The notes beneath the pieces are model-generated. The model worked only from the letters and a program-made list of their open reading frames with translations. It was not told where the DNA came from and searched no databases. Below are positions 1 through 12,600 of a stretch of DNA of 64,000 nucleotides, piece by piece; the first letter of the stretch is position 1, and every line of letters starts with the position of its first letter. Location of the stretch: positions 62,001-126,000 of the forward strand of contig CAWUHX010000333.1 in the NCBI GenBank assembly GCA_963922205.1. Reading direction: 5' to 3'. The DNA comes from Romanomermis culicivorax (lineage: Eukaryota; Nematoda; Enoplea; Mermithida; Mermithidae). Position numbers and translations under genes: made by a program.

Positions 1-484
1 ACGTGCCTACCAATACAGTTTTTCTTAATCTTTATTTTGGGAAGAAAATCTATGTTCAATAGTCAACACACCGGACAGCGGAAGTTGGAACTTTCCTAAC
101 ATTCAGCTCGAGAATAAGAAGCTTTTTTAATTTTTTCTCTTTTCGATTATGATGAACGTTTATTCAAATTCTAGATAATTTCCTCTGAATGTGTTTTGTG
201 CAAGAAACAACTTCTTTTAAGTGAACAAAAAATTTCCGATCTTTGTACGTATACAACATACGTGCATGTAGGGGGTATGGAGGTATACCCCCCTTACCTG
301 AGACCCTAGCCACTCTCCTGACCCAAAAAATCGTCCAATACCCCCTGAACTATTTCCAAGACACCTTTTTTGATGATTTTTGTGCATATTTTGTATAGAG
401 AATAGGCTTGCAGAATTCTTTTCTGTTTTTTTGCTCGCCTACCCCCCTACCACCTGGATAAAAAGTCCAAGGACGCTTCCCCCT

Positions 485-1586
485 GGGGTCAGTTGCACCA
501 ACATTCAGTAAATCAGTGGACCAGTAGCAGTTCAGTAGTTCAGTATTTTCCAGTTGCACCTACAATTAATAGACAATTAATAGATTCTAATAAATTACAA
601 TTAATAGAACAGTTAGTTTCCTAGTAGTACAGTAGTTGTTCAGTAGTTGCTTCTAGTAGTAGTTCAGTAGAAATCCCACAAAGAAAGCGCACACCATCAT
701 GCAATTCAAATAAATCGCACAAACAAACCTATTAACGAATTAGGGTTCGTTTTTGACGGGCCTTAATGGGAATATGAGTTCCATCCATACAGCCGATGAC
801 GCATGACATTTTTCCTTTTGTATAAAAATTAATCGCTACTTTTATAATATTATGCCATTTTTCCTTTTGTGTAAAAATTAATCGCTACTTTTATAATATT
901 ATCCGGCCATCGAATGACGGAGTCAAAATAGTAGTCAATTAACAATTCTGTAACCTTTTTAACTTTTCTGGAAACTGTCGACTTATGAGGTCCATGATCG
1001 TCGCCCACAAATTGCATAAACGCACCAGTAGCAAAAAATCGAATAGCCAGACGTGTAACTGTTCTTTAGGACTGAGTTTTCGATCTATGTTAATTTCGAT
1101 CTATGTTATAGCTTAGTTCAAGTCCTATCTTATTTCAAGTCCTATCTTATTAAGTATACCATCCATAGTAGCGCAATTTATTCTAAATCTAGACACGAAA
1201 TCATCCAAATCAAAATCAATACGCGGTCGAATAAGCCGTTTTTAGGCGGAATTTCCACGTTATCATTATCTTCATCCTTACTGCTACTCCACAACATTAT
1301 TAACTCGAAATAAATTATTCAAATTGACGAAAATGACTTTAACTACCGTTCATCAAAATTCTTTTTCGACTACTAGAAGACCTAATGTTAAGGATTACGG
1401 AGCTACTGAACATCTAGATTTTTGGTGCAATCGAAGCTTTTCTAGTAGTCGTTTTTCGACTACTAGAAAGGCTTACTGGACTACTGAACTCCCACTAGAA
1501 TAGCTCAGTAGAAAACGCGATAGTGCAACCGAATTTTTCGACTACTGAACTTCAGTAGTTCAGTAGTTGTTCGTGCAACTGGCCCC
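485..1586 (-). mobile_element. Decayed PIF/Harbinger transposon
   Basis: The ends are inverted: GGGGTCAGTTGCACCAAC at the left and the complement of GGGGCCAGTTGCACGAAC at the right. Between them the - strand keeps Harbinger transposase fragments: DDFVSRFRINCATMDGIL near 1,200, then VIRWPDNIIKVAINFYTKGK and CVIGCMDGTHIPIK near 740-900. The GxxDGTHIPI motif is the catalytic block of PIF/Harbinger nucleases. The frame is broken by stops and by a 49-bp tandem duplication. CAGTAGTT-type subterminal repeats fill both ends. Confidence 0.82.
732..905 (-). pseudogene. Harbinger transposase catalytic fragment with internal tandem duplication
   Basis: The - strand reads NIIKVAINFYTKGKM twice, once for each copy of a 49-bp direct repeat (start positions 807 and 856). 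The first-read copy runs into a stop and the second continues into SCVIGCMDGTHIPIKAR before TAA. Since 49 is not a multiple of three, the duplication shifts the frame. Confidence 0.8.
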
Positions 1587-3333
1587 TAGAAAATTCTTGC
1601 CGTGCATGTCTGGTGTACAAGGATACTGAATAGAAAAAACAATAGATGTGAACCAAACTTTATTCCATTTCTATTGCGTGGCAGACTTTTTTGCAGAATT
1701 TTTGCATGTTCGAATTCTGATTGAAGCATATTAAGAATTATGATCCTCTTGGGCGTAGAATTTTGAAAAATTTGACTACAAAAGATCGGCTATTTTTTCT
1801 GATGCTGAGTGATTGTAGCCGGAGGTATTTTGTGTTGATATTCTGCCCCTCCATTTCCATTTAACCAGTCTTTCCGAGAAGAATTATAATTGCGAATTAC
1901 TTGTTCAGACTTTTTTCCCACCAAACAGCGCTCAGAAACGGTTCGAGCAGAAAAACTTACCATCCCCAGTGACTGTCGGATTTATATGTTTGCTTGTCAA
2001 ATCTATTCAATCGTTAAAAATTGTCTAGTAGTCAGGCAGGCAACTTTTTCCTATAGCAAGACTAGTTTTTTAATCGGAAAAATCTCATTCCTAATTGCAT
2101 AAACTTGTCCAAAGTTTGCATTTGTGTGAACGGTGTTAGCGAAAAAACGCGTCGTGAAAACCAGTCTTGCAAAGTTTCATCAATCCTGTTTTTTAACGGT
2201 TTTCATCGATGGTGTCACTCATGACGTTAGTGCTTATATTTTGATTTTTTGTTAACCTTTTGATCGTATATTCTATGGCGTTAGTGTTTCTACTGTTCCC
2301 ATGCCTCAATACGTCTCCATATAGAATTGTATGCACTTGAATCACGACAGTTCGATGTCTGGGTATATTGCACCGGAATTAGTATTATGCAGCGCAAAAA
2401 GCTGATTTTTCGGGACCCAGTATTCTGATCAGGTGTTCGCATCTCATCAACATTTCGAGGACATACGTATAATTGGCGGAAGTGTTGTATCGATCATATG
2501 GCGACTCCAAGTCTCTGTTTCATCAGGGAGACTTAGGCTCATACACGTAACTGGGTTGAGGTGCCATAGTAACCCCTCGCTTAGAAATCGTCGTTCATAT
2601 GGTTAACCATTGGATAATCCCCCACGGGATTTGCCAATCGTATGACTAGCCGTATGGTAGTCCTATGATTGCATACCGCAATCATCATTAAGCTGCATTA
2701 AACTTAATTCATTCAATCATTAAACTGCTGCTGAACTGCACCTCAATATCAATTACATAACATATATCTGAACTCTGAAGCTTAAGCTGTCTTTACATGA
2801 CCTTACTCCCGAAATTTTGGCCAACTCAGGCTATGACCCATTTCATGAAATGTGCGTTGATCATTTTTTGGATTTTTATCTTTTCATCAATTATGATTTT
2901 GGTCCATTTTTTAGCAGATGTAAGCCATCCAACTATTGGAAAAATACTTATTGCGAATAAGAAAGTAAACGTCTGTCACTTTTCATTCTAATGAACGTTG
3001 TTCTGACCCAATTTTTCGCCAGCAGTCATATCACGTTACATAAATTTCTGATCTATCTATGTCGGACACCTTTTTTGCTTATCTTGCGTTTATAATTAAT
3101 TATGCTTCATTTTTTCGTGTACTATTTTTGTATACCTCAACTGTTCATTGAGTGGAATGCATGAGCAGCAGACTGTAGTAATTTTCGAGCTCTTCTTTCT
3201 GGAGTCTTGCATCTTTCTTCGTAGTAGAACATTGGATTTTATCAGCGATATAAACACGAGCTATATATTTTTGGTTGGAAATTTTTATCATTCACCATCC
3301 ACCACTCAATAAGATAATTAATTATTCATTAAG
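1587..3333. other. Upstream intron of ankyrin, no gene seen
   Basis: AT-rich sequence without a convincing exon, transposase fragment or RNA gene. Short ORFs here lack splice context and similarity. Confidence 0.5.
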
Positions 3334-3613
3334 GCGAAGGCGGTTTGGGCAACGATTCGTTCGGTGAAGAAATTACGAAAGGTACGCATTTGGATCACGA
3401 CGATTTATTGGACGGAGATTTTCAAGGAGCCAACCTTCTGCCTATGGACAAATCGTTCGAAACGGATCAGGTAAATTTGGAAACGTTGATCAGGACGGTG
3501 CAAACGGAACATTTAACCGGTAAACCGCCCCTAGCTCAACAATCCGGTTATCAAATCGAAGGTCATTACTTGCCGGATAATGTAGATTTGTCGAGGTCCG
3601 GAATTTTGGCCGG
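3334..3613 (+). CDS. Ank2: Ankyrin exon 1 in window: linker between ankyrin repeats and ZU5
   Basis: This internal exon opens after an AG acceptor and closes at a consensus GTAAGT donor, entering in phase 1 and leaving in phase 2. It encodes an acidic linker with the conserved ankyrin stretch [13 protein letters not shown], which comes just before the first ZU5 domain in this family. There is no start codon because the ankyrin repeats and 5' end are outside the window. Confidence 0.88.
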
Positions 3614-6600
3614 GTAAGTTTCGAAATTTGGATGTTTTGAAGGGCCTTGAAAAAATTTTACGCATAAATTTAAATTGCATTTTCTAGTTTTCTACTTTGA
3701 ACTTAAATAGTATAGAAGTCCAAAAATCAATGGTTTTCTTATCCTAATTTGGTGTCGCTTCGTCATGAAAAAGTATTTGCTTGCGTGAAAAGCTTGTACA
3801 TAATGCAAAGACGTCACTAAAATCATGCATGTATCAGAGCCCTGAGGTCTGGAAGGATGGGAAAAGTATGGGGTCCCTGTGACTACTATATGGCTAGCCA
3901 TAGGATTGGAAAATTTTGGAAGGGGTCGCCCAATTTCTAGCTATATGGCTGACGATTTCTGGGTGGTTCCTATTACATGCATGATTCAAATGGATTTAGT
4001 ATATTTTTCAACTTATATTTTAATTTAAAAACGCTTTTGATTTTCAAGTTGAACCAAGCTCTGTATAATATTTTTGGTCAAGTCGGCGTTTTATCGTCTG
4101 ATTATTGATTAAGTTTGCACGTCGTGAGCACTGAAAAAGTCTGAATCATGTTATCTTACCACAAATCCTGAAGTTAGAATTTCAATCCAACTGTGTCATT
4201 TTTTGATCAACAGAGTCGTTAGACTTATAATAAAGTTGATAGGTATTGGTCGTTATTCCTAGAAACTTTACAATGTAGAGCCAACTTCTCTTTTGTGTCA
4301 TAATAACCTTGTTTCATTAGAAATTCTGCACTGAGCGTTATTGGTGCTTTCTCAAAGAAATATAATCGTTGATCATAAAATATGATTAGATATGTTAAAA
4401 ATATACTATTTTACTAGTTGATATGAAAATGATTGATTCCACAAATATTTCAGTTTTTTGCCTGATTTTTTATTTAGGTTGCCAGTTAATGGCTCAAATG
4501 TGATTTGGGTTTTTCTAGTTTGCTCGAATTTTCAAAAAATGATTGATTTTTAGCTGACTTTTTGGTTTCCAAGCTGATTAGATATGTATTAGCACATTTT
4601 AGGTCTGAGCAGTATTCTTGAAGCAATAAACTTACATCGAAATGAATTCATTATTATAAACAGCTGTTTTGAAGACTAATTTTAACCCCGTCTAAATTAG
4701 CCTAACTGCTTGATTGATACTAAATTATCATTTCTTAAAGCAACAAATTCAAAGCGTGGAAGAGGTAACTTTTCCGTTGTGTTCGTTTGGTCGTTAAGAT
4801 CGTAAAATTGATGTTTTTCAGCTTTTTATGTGTCATTTTGTTTTTTATAGTTCCACTTTTCTTATTATATTGTTATTTGTTGTGTTTTTTTTGTTGTATG
4901 CAGGATTAGCACGAGCACGTTGGCATCGTCGTTGAGTTACAAAAGGTTTGTAAGAAGAAATTTTATGTAAATTAAACTCCGATTTTCGGCATTGTCGATC
5001 TTGGAAAAAATGCAAATTCAAATGCCATCGGTAGAACATCCCTTACGTGCTTACGTTCCTTCAATTGGCTTGGCTGATTTTTTTAGTTCGCTTTTCATTT
5101 TTGTTCATTCCTATACCATGGTTTTCAGTTTATTTGCTTGCTTACTTCGTTATATACAAGTATACGTTCGACTTATCGCCTTCTTAGTTGCTGCCCGGGT
5201 TCGACTTTTTAAGCTGCCACGTTTATATAGTTAGTTCGTGTTTTCATCATTTTACCATATATAAAGCTGCCGCCTTATATATGTGGACGAAAAATGGGTG
5301 GTTATCATGATATGCGTGTCCAAAAGTAAGACATTGATTGTTAAAAACAAACATTTTCCTAAGTACAGTGTACTGGTCTACTATAAAATTTGACAATTGG
5401 AAGTATCCAGACTTGAGCAATACAGATTTTCCTATGATAGCCAGAATACTTATGTTCGATTTCTCAAAGCTCGAGAATATAATGGTAGTATTTCAAAATG
5501 TAGTAGTCACTGACAAAAGAACCACATCAGACTGTTTGCATTGGTGAACAGGTTATAAACTTCGCCTTGGTTTTACACTGAAGAAGGGAATCAACTGCTG
5601 TTTTATGATGTTTCGAATTTGTGAAATGTTTACGTGGACGAAAAACGATAAGCGTGAAAAGGTTGAAAAGATTTTTTGATTTTCTATCAAATTTATGGTA
5701 TTTGCATGATCATATTTTTTCTCTCGGATTGATTTATTGACTGCGGAGTAGTTGTTGTGGTAAATTTCGTAATCTTCTGATTCAGAACAAGACAGTTGAT
5801 TTTTTTTCATCTTTAAAAATTTATATTTGAAGTCCATTAAAAATGTGTTTTTTATAGTTCTTATTCTGAAAATTTTTAAACCTGATAGATTTTGCTGCGA
5901 CCGAACTAATTAACGTATTGTATAAGAATTTGAAATCCGAATAGCTTGCATTTTCATAAGTCTGTGAACAGTTCCATTTTCCCGTAACACCTTATGTCGA
6001 TTCCTGGATAAAATTTATCATCCGGGAATCGGACTACCATCACAAATGTGATTGTGCATCAAATTTGCTCGAGTTTTGATATCTGTGTTTAAAATTTTGA
6101 TATAGAGTTAATTTTTTATTTCTTCGCTTATCCGTTCAGTCCACCAAAATATACTTGATTTAAAAAAATCTTGGATGTTTGTGGAAAAACGGACAGCGTA
6201 TTTCACATTATTAAGATCAACAGTATTTTCGAAGTGCTAAAAAATGACTTTATGGCATGGTTTAATTGTTTTCAAAATCGACGAAATGTTCTCACACACT
6301 AACCTGAACAATGAATGTAATATAAATGCGCTTTAGAATCTGAGAATAGAAATAGGATCAGCGTGCATTTAGCTAACTTCACGCATGTTTCGAGTGCTTA
6401 ACATGCCGCAGAGTTTTCTAAACAGTTGCTGTGATTCGACTTGTTTTGGCATGTGATAATTTGCAAAAGCTGTCTGTGTATTATACTTATGCTTGCTTTT
6501 CATGGTCGACTGAATTCCTTTTCATTTATTCTTTCGTTGTTCTCTTTTCAATTAATTTTTTTTTCTTTTCCAGCTTTTTGATATCTTTCATGGTCGACGC

Positions 6601-9600
6601 CCGAGGCGGCGCCATGCGCGGTTGCCGCCATTCGGGCGTGCGTGTCATTGTGCCGCCCCGTAAGGCACCCAGCCCCGTACGCATCACGTGTCGCTATTTG
6701 CGAAAAGAAAAATTGTTACACCCGCCGCCGATGAGTGAAGGCGAAGCTTTGGCGTCGCGGATATTGGAGATGGGCCCTGCTGGCGCCAAATTTTTGGGTC
6801 CGATTATAATCGAAGTACCGCATTTCGCGTCGTTGCGCAACCGCGAACGCGAAATTGTAATTTTGCGATCAGACGACGGCGAACATTGGAAGGAGCATCA
6901 ATTAGAGTCTACGGAAGACGCAATTCAAGAAGTATTGAATGAATCTTTCGACCCCGAAGGTAATAAGAATAATTTATTTGTCGAAATATATTTTCCCTCT
7001 TCTTAATATAAAACCTAATAGTTTGTTAATCGTTTTTTCCCCTTAGAACTCAGCCAATTGGACGATTTGAATACAACTCGAATAACTCGTATTTTGACCA
7101 GCGATTTTCCTCAATACTTCGCCATTGTTACGCGCATACGTCAAGAAGTGCACGCTGTCGGTCCGGAAGGTGGGGTTATCAGCTCTACGGTCGTTCCACA
7201 AGTCCAAGCCATCTTTCCCGAAGGAGCATTGACCAAAAACATACGCGTCAGTTTGCAGGTAATTATGGCCATGTAAAGTGTTTAGGAATCGTTATCTTTT
7301 CAGGGTTGATGTAAAAAATCTCCGTAGAATCGATAAAAAAAGTTATCATGTTGTTATCTTCTTTTCTTGAGATTTTTAAATTAATGTTCAAATCATTTTT
7401 TCTTCCTTTCAAATTGTGGAGGATGGGCAGAAATTTCTTGCATTTTTAGCTGTAAATTTTTTGTCTGTTGTCAAAGATTTTTGGAAATTTTGACAAAATT
7501 ATATAGTGTGTATAATTTTCAAAGTTTTTATTCTTGCTTTGCGTAGATTTTCATGACATAGCTTCTCCAGGCTCATGCTATCCCACAAGAATTGGTCAGC
7601 AAATTGTTCGGCAATCGTGTCGCCGTCAGCCCAATCGTCACCGTAGAACCTCGCCGGCGCAAATTCCACAAACCCATCACTTTGTGCATACCGTTACCGC
7701 AATCGGCTCAAAAAGGTATGTTGAATAACCAGCCGCCGCCGGTGCCCGGTACCGAATCGCCGACTTTGCGACTTTTATGCAGTATTACGGGCGGTACTGC
7801 GCCCGCTCAATGGGAAGATATAACGGGCACTACACAATTAACATTCACTGCCGACGCGGTTTCATTTACGAGTACGGTTTCGGCCAGGTGAGATATCTAA
7901 TGGAGCCAGAATATTGTGAGTTTTCGTGGAGTTGTATTCTTTACACTTATTAATGAATTTAGCAAGAAATCTTATGTAATCATTAATCTAATCTTAGTTA
8001 TATACATTAACATGGGCAAGGCCGTATTCAGGGGGCGGAGGACGGCGGCCGCCCCTCATCCGGATCCTAAAATTTAGGCGGATATCCGCGGATCCGGATC
8101 CGGATACCCGGCCCATCCCTAATTATTAAGAGGCATCATAAAATAACGCTTGAAAAGTGTCATAATTCACAATTTATGTAAAAAATATTGTTGAACTGCA
8201 TATACAGATGTTATAGTATGCATTAATATATTATAGCAACAATCAGTAGCAGTATTAGGGTGAGAGCGGGGAGGGCGTCCGCCCTTTTTTTCATGGATGC
8301 GACTGAAAAGATATTTTATGTAATCAAAGTGAAGATTGAAATTTTCAAAAAAGTATGCTGTTATAACTGTATAACTGTTTTCCTGAATCGTTTTAAAAAT
8401 CTGACCATACTGACGGTGTTTTATTTGATAAATTCTGCCTATTTTTTCATCATCCGCTCTCCGTCCGGAAAAATCCTGCTACCGCCGCTGGCAACAATAT
8501 ATTACAGCTTTATAACACATGAGTTGTTCAAAAATTTCGTTTGAGTTGAACTTTGAAAGCGGTACCGCGCGACGCCGCTTTTTAATATGAATAGGACAAG
8601 CGTCGCCGCGACCGCGCGGCGACGTATGACAGGGCCTTAAGACTATAAATTTATTGCTTCTATCCAGGAATAATTGTTGCGAACATTCATTTTCCAGCAT
8701 TCTGGAACACAAAAGCTCAAAAAATTTTCGACGCTACGCGCCGAAATAAGGAAGGTATTTAATTTCACTGTTATGAAGATTCATTTTCCCGATCTATTCC
8801 ACTTTGCCGTCCGTCCTAACTTCGCGTCCAATGCTATGTTAAAGACAAAATATAGAAATCTCAACTTAGCGTCCGTCCTTACTTGGCGTCCATTCCCAAC
8901 TTCGCGTCCAATGCGTTATAAAATCGAAGTTAAATTTATTCTTCCATTTTTTCATGTTTGTGATCTCCGAATTTATCTTTATTTGTTCTTTGTTCTTAAT
9001 TTTACTCATTTTCCGTTTTCTCCTTTGAGACCCTTTATGTTGGTATCCCTATGTATAATTTGTGTACTAACTGCGTTAATTGGATTTAATACATCAAATT
9101 TTAATTTTATTTTTCTTATACAAATAGAAATGATCGGGAGTGACCCTGCTTTCACACACAAGTAGCGATACTTGACCTTTGTAAGGACAACGTAAAGTTT
9201 GCTTCTCCGAAATCGCCCATATTTCACAGAACAGTGCAATGGACAAACTTTATTTAAAAACTCAATTCCAGATGGAAATTTTTACGTAAAGTCTAGTAGA
9301 TTTAGAAATGTAGGTAATTTACTCAGTCTTCGAAATTCTGGGAACGTACGAGTTTGCATGCAAACATGCAATGTTTCTTTGTGAAATTATGTGCTTTCTT
9401 CATTAGAAAACAGTTTCTATATATATAGAAAAATATGAATAAAATTTACGCATATCAAACAGCTCCTAAAAATATAATGGTATATGTGTAATACTCGCAA
9501 ACGCACACTTTTTAATGGTTGATAAAAAGTGAATTTGATCAAGCACATGACTCAATTTTGATCTTAACTATATAATACGTCAAGTAAAGACGGACGCTAA

Positions 9601-12600
9601 TTTAGGACGGTCGTCAAGTTATGACCTAAAATGGACGCCAACATAGGACCGCGCCAAGTTAGGACGGAAGCCAAGTTAGGACGGACGCCAAGTTAGGATG
9701 GACTCCAAGCAGGTTTTTTAGGCCCATTTGGAGCCATGGCTCTTAAGAATTTAGTGGCACGAGCCTTGTAAAACCTTGTAAAAATGAGAGCTCGACTACC
9801 CTTTTTGATTAGGCTATAGGGCTTCCTGTGTGGAGATGCACTTTTATGCATTTTGAAATGAAAAATACCGAAAATTTTCCGGTTCTTCGCGCCGGATTTT
9901 AATTCATTTATGATTCTTGGTATCATCTCGATTGCGCGGTTAGGAAATGTCATCCTAGTTTCTGCTTATAGCTTTTAGAAACCTGCATGTTATGGATGGG
10001 TGTTTGACCTTGTGTTGTTTTTTCCACGTATTTGACAAATTTTTCTAGATTATTTTTACAGAACGTTTTGTGGCGCTTTAGAATTTTTTCTTTGGTGACA
10101 TAACTTTTTGCATTTGAAAATGATTCAAACATCATCAGCAAGGGAAACTGAGGTTTTTGCTATCTGAAAAAGCCATTCAGATTCATTGTTGCTTGTCTAA
10201 TTTTTGAGTTTTAGTTTGCCCAACAGAACACATTGAATTCACTGAAAAAATACACCTTTCGTGCCGGAAAAAGATATTGAAAGTAGTAATTTTCCAACGC
10301 TATAGAATATCATAATATAACATTTTCTTTCAGTGCTAAGCGCCGGATTCAACTCCGAGGTGAAATACCTATCGCGCTTTTCTATGTCATAGATCATGTG
10401 AAAACAATCGCTTTTGATAAATAATTGTGATTGGTAAATTACTGGCTCCAGATATATAAGATCCAAAATGGAGGTAAAATGTTTGACCTCTTCCACCAAT
10501 CAAATAGTCAAAAGATTGGTCATCGGCAGCTGCAGTAGAATGTGCTGAAAAAATGCATTTTCCGATATTTTAGAGGCCTCGAAATGAAAATTTTTCGGCG
10601 CTAGGCACCGAACAGGTTACTTTAGCCAGACTATTGATTTATCACCCAAAACTCAAGAAATTCAATTTTAAAAGTCAGGAACTGATGCGAAGTGAATGAA
10701 ATGCAAGGTTAGTGACTTTTAATCATTTTTCTGATTAAATTAAGCGAATTTATCAATCTTAGAGTGAGCAACTAAAAATTAATCTGTACAACCAAATTTT
10801 TTCCTAAGTTACAGATCAACCTGGCTTGTGCGAAAAAACCCTGATGATTGATTTGAATAATGACTCATCTAATTTGTGAGCCTTATTATTCTGTGTGTGA
10901 TTAAAAATATATTCAAAATGATTGATCTGTTATGTGGGCTTCTACTGTGATTTTGAAGTGTGTTTTTGACTAAATTTGATTAAAAAACTTTGTTTGTTTA
11001 CTTCCACATTTATTTACAAACTTTTCCGTTTTGGCTTGCTGAAATTCCTATTGGCCTGTAAAATTTTGACCTTAGGAACCAAATGGCTTGTCGAGAAAAA
11101 ACCAAAAAAAACCTGACTCCAAGTTCGGACACAATCCATATTCCAGTCTTTTAGAACGTCGTAGACCGGATGGCCGACTGTAGCACGTGGTCGACTGTAC
11201 CGGGTGGCCGAATTCAATTTGAAATAGTTCATATGTATAAGTCGAAACTTTTTAAAAATGTTTTTTGCACGAAATACACTTTTCAATGTACAAGATATCA
11301 TTAAAAGATGCAAGAACAACGCAAAAATATGCTAAATAAGTAAAAGCACACAAGGATACCTATTTGAATTCAAAAGTTTTTTATTTTAAAAGAAATTTTT
11401 TCCCTCGTATCCATTTGTTATAAAAAGGAATGAAAATGATTTTGAGGCTACAGAATTTCTGTTGACAGTTCATGGAAATTCGACGTTGCTCAAATCCCAA
11501 TCATTTTTGGCTTTCAAAAAGAATAAAAATAAACGTGATTTTCCAGCTACACTGGTTGAAATCCAACATTTTCTAGCTCACATACCTCACTTTTTTGGGG
11601 AGCTGGGTTTGTAGTTTTGAGCACTGTAACATTTGAATTTAAAACGTTTAATAGAAACTATTTTCATCCAGGGTCGTACTTGGCATTTATGTACAAGAAA
11701 ATCTTAATTTTGGAGTACTTATTTTCAATTTTCATAAACAGAAAATGCAAAAAAATTTACCAATATTCTTTTCAAATAAAAGCACCACGCTGATATTCCA
11801 CAAATGTGAAGGCCCCATGGCTTTTACCACAGCTAAACCCATATATCGAATAAAGTAATGAGCCGAAGATATTCCAGAGTACGACCCTTAGGTAATTTAC
11901 TCAAGGAAAGACGAAATTCCGTTGTTTTTGTTCTATCTTTCTGGAAAATTCCATTTTTTGCCAAGTTCTAACATTTTTTATTCATAGTTTTTTGCTACAA
12001 AAATATTAGAAAAAAATCAATAGAATCAATCAATCTAGGCTCTTATAATGAATTAAAAAATTATGAGGCACATATTTCTGCACCTAATTAGCATATTTTT
12101 GCGTCGCTCTTGCATTTTTTCAATGATATCTTGTACATTCAATCCTATATTCAGCAACATTTTATTCACATTTCGTGCGAAAACGTTTTACATAAGGTTC
12201 GACTTACATATAAAATATTTCAAATCGAATTCGGCCAACCGGTACAGTCGGCCAGCCACTACGGTTGGCCAGCCGCTATAGTCGGCCGGACGTCACGGTT
12301 GGCCACCCGCTACACAGTCTTTTAGAGTGTGAAAACCTGAAAATTTTCCCGGTGCTGCGCTACGGATTTTTTTTGCTCGGTCCGCCCCACTCAAAAAATT
12401 CCTGGCTACGGCCCTGTACAGAACCAGTGGTTTTTGCAGAAGACAAACATTTTTGGCTCCGTACGAAGACTTTTTTGGTATGTTTGTAGAAAGTGTAAAT
12501 ACATTTCATCGAGATTACAGACTCCTAGCGCCTCGCGCAGGAATCTATGTTGTAATTCTTGAGATTGGGTAGTGTGCTGTTTTCTCCCAAATTGGGCTTC

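Larger units (their letters stand above)
3614..6573. other. Ankyrin intron before ZU5 exon
   Basis: The intron holds a short copy of a dispersed repeat (about 3830-4000, containing ATGGCTAGCCAT and ATGGCTGACGATTTCTGG) and the two cassette-exon candidates at 4741 and 4904. The rest is AT-rich with nothing else I can support. Confidence 0.5.

Noticed and set aside
6431-6573. Extension of the ZU5 exon upstream to the ORF start
   Set aside because: The upstream part is hydrophobic T-rich intron; the acceptor at 6573 gives exact continuity with the linker exon.
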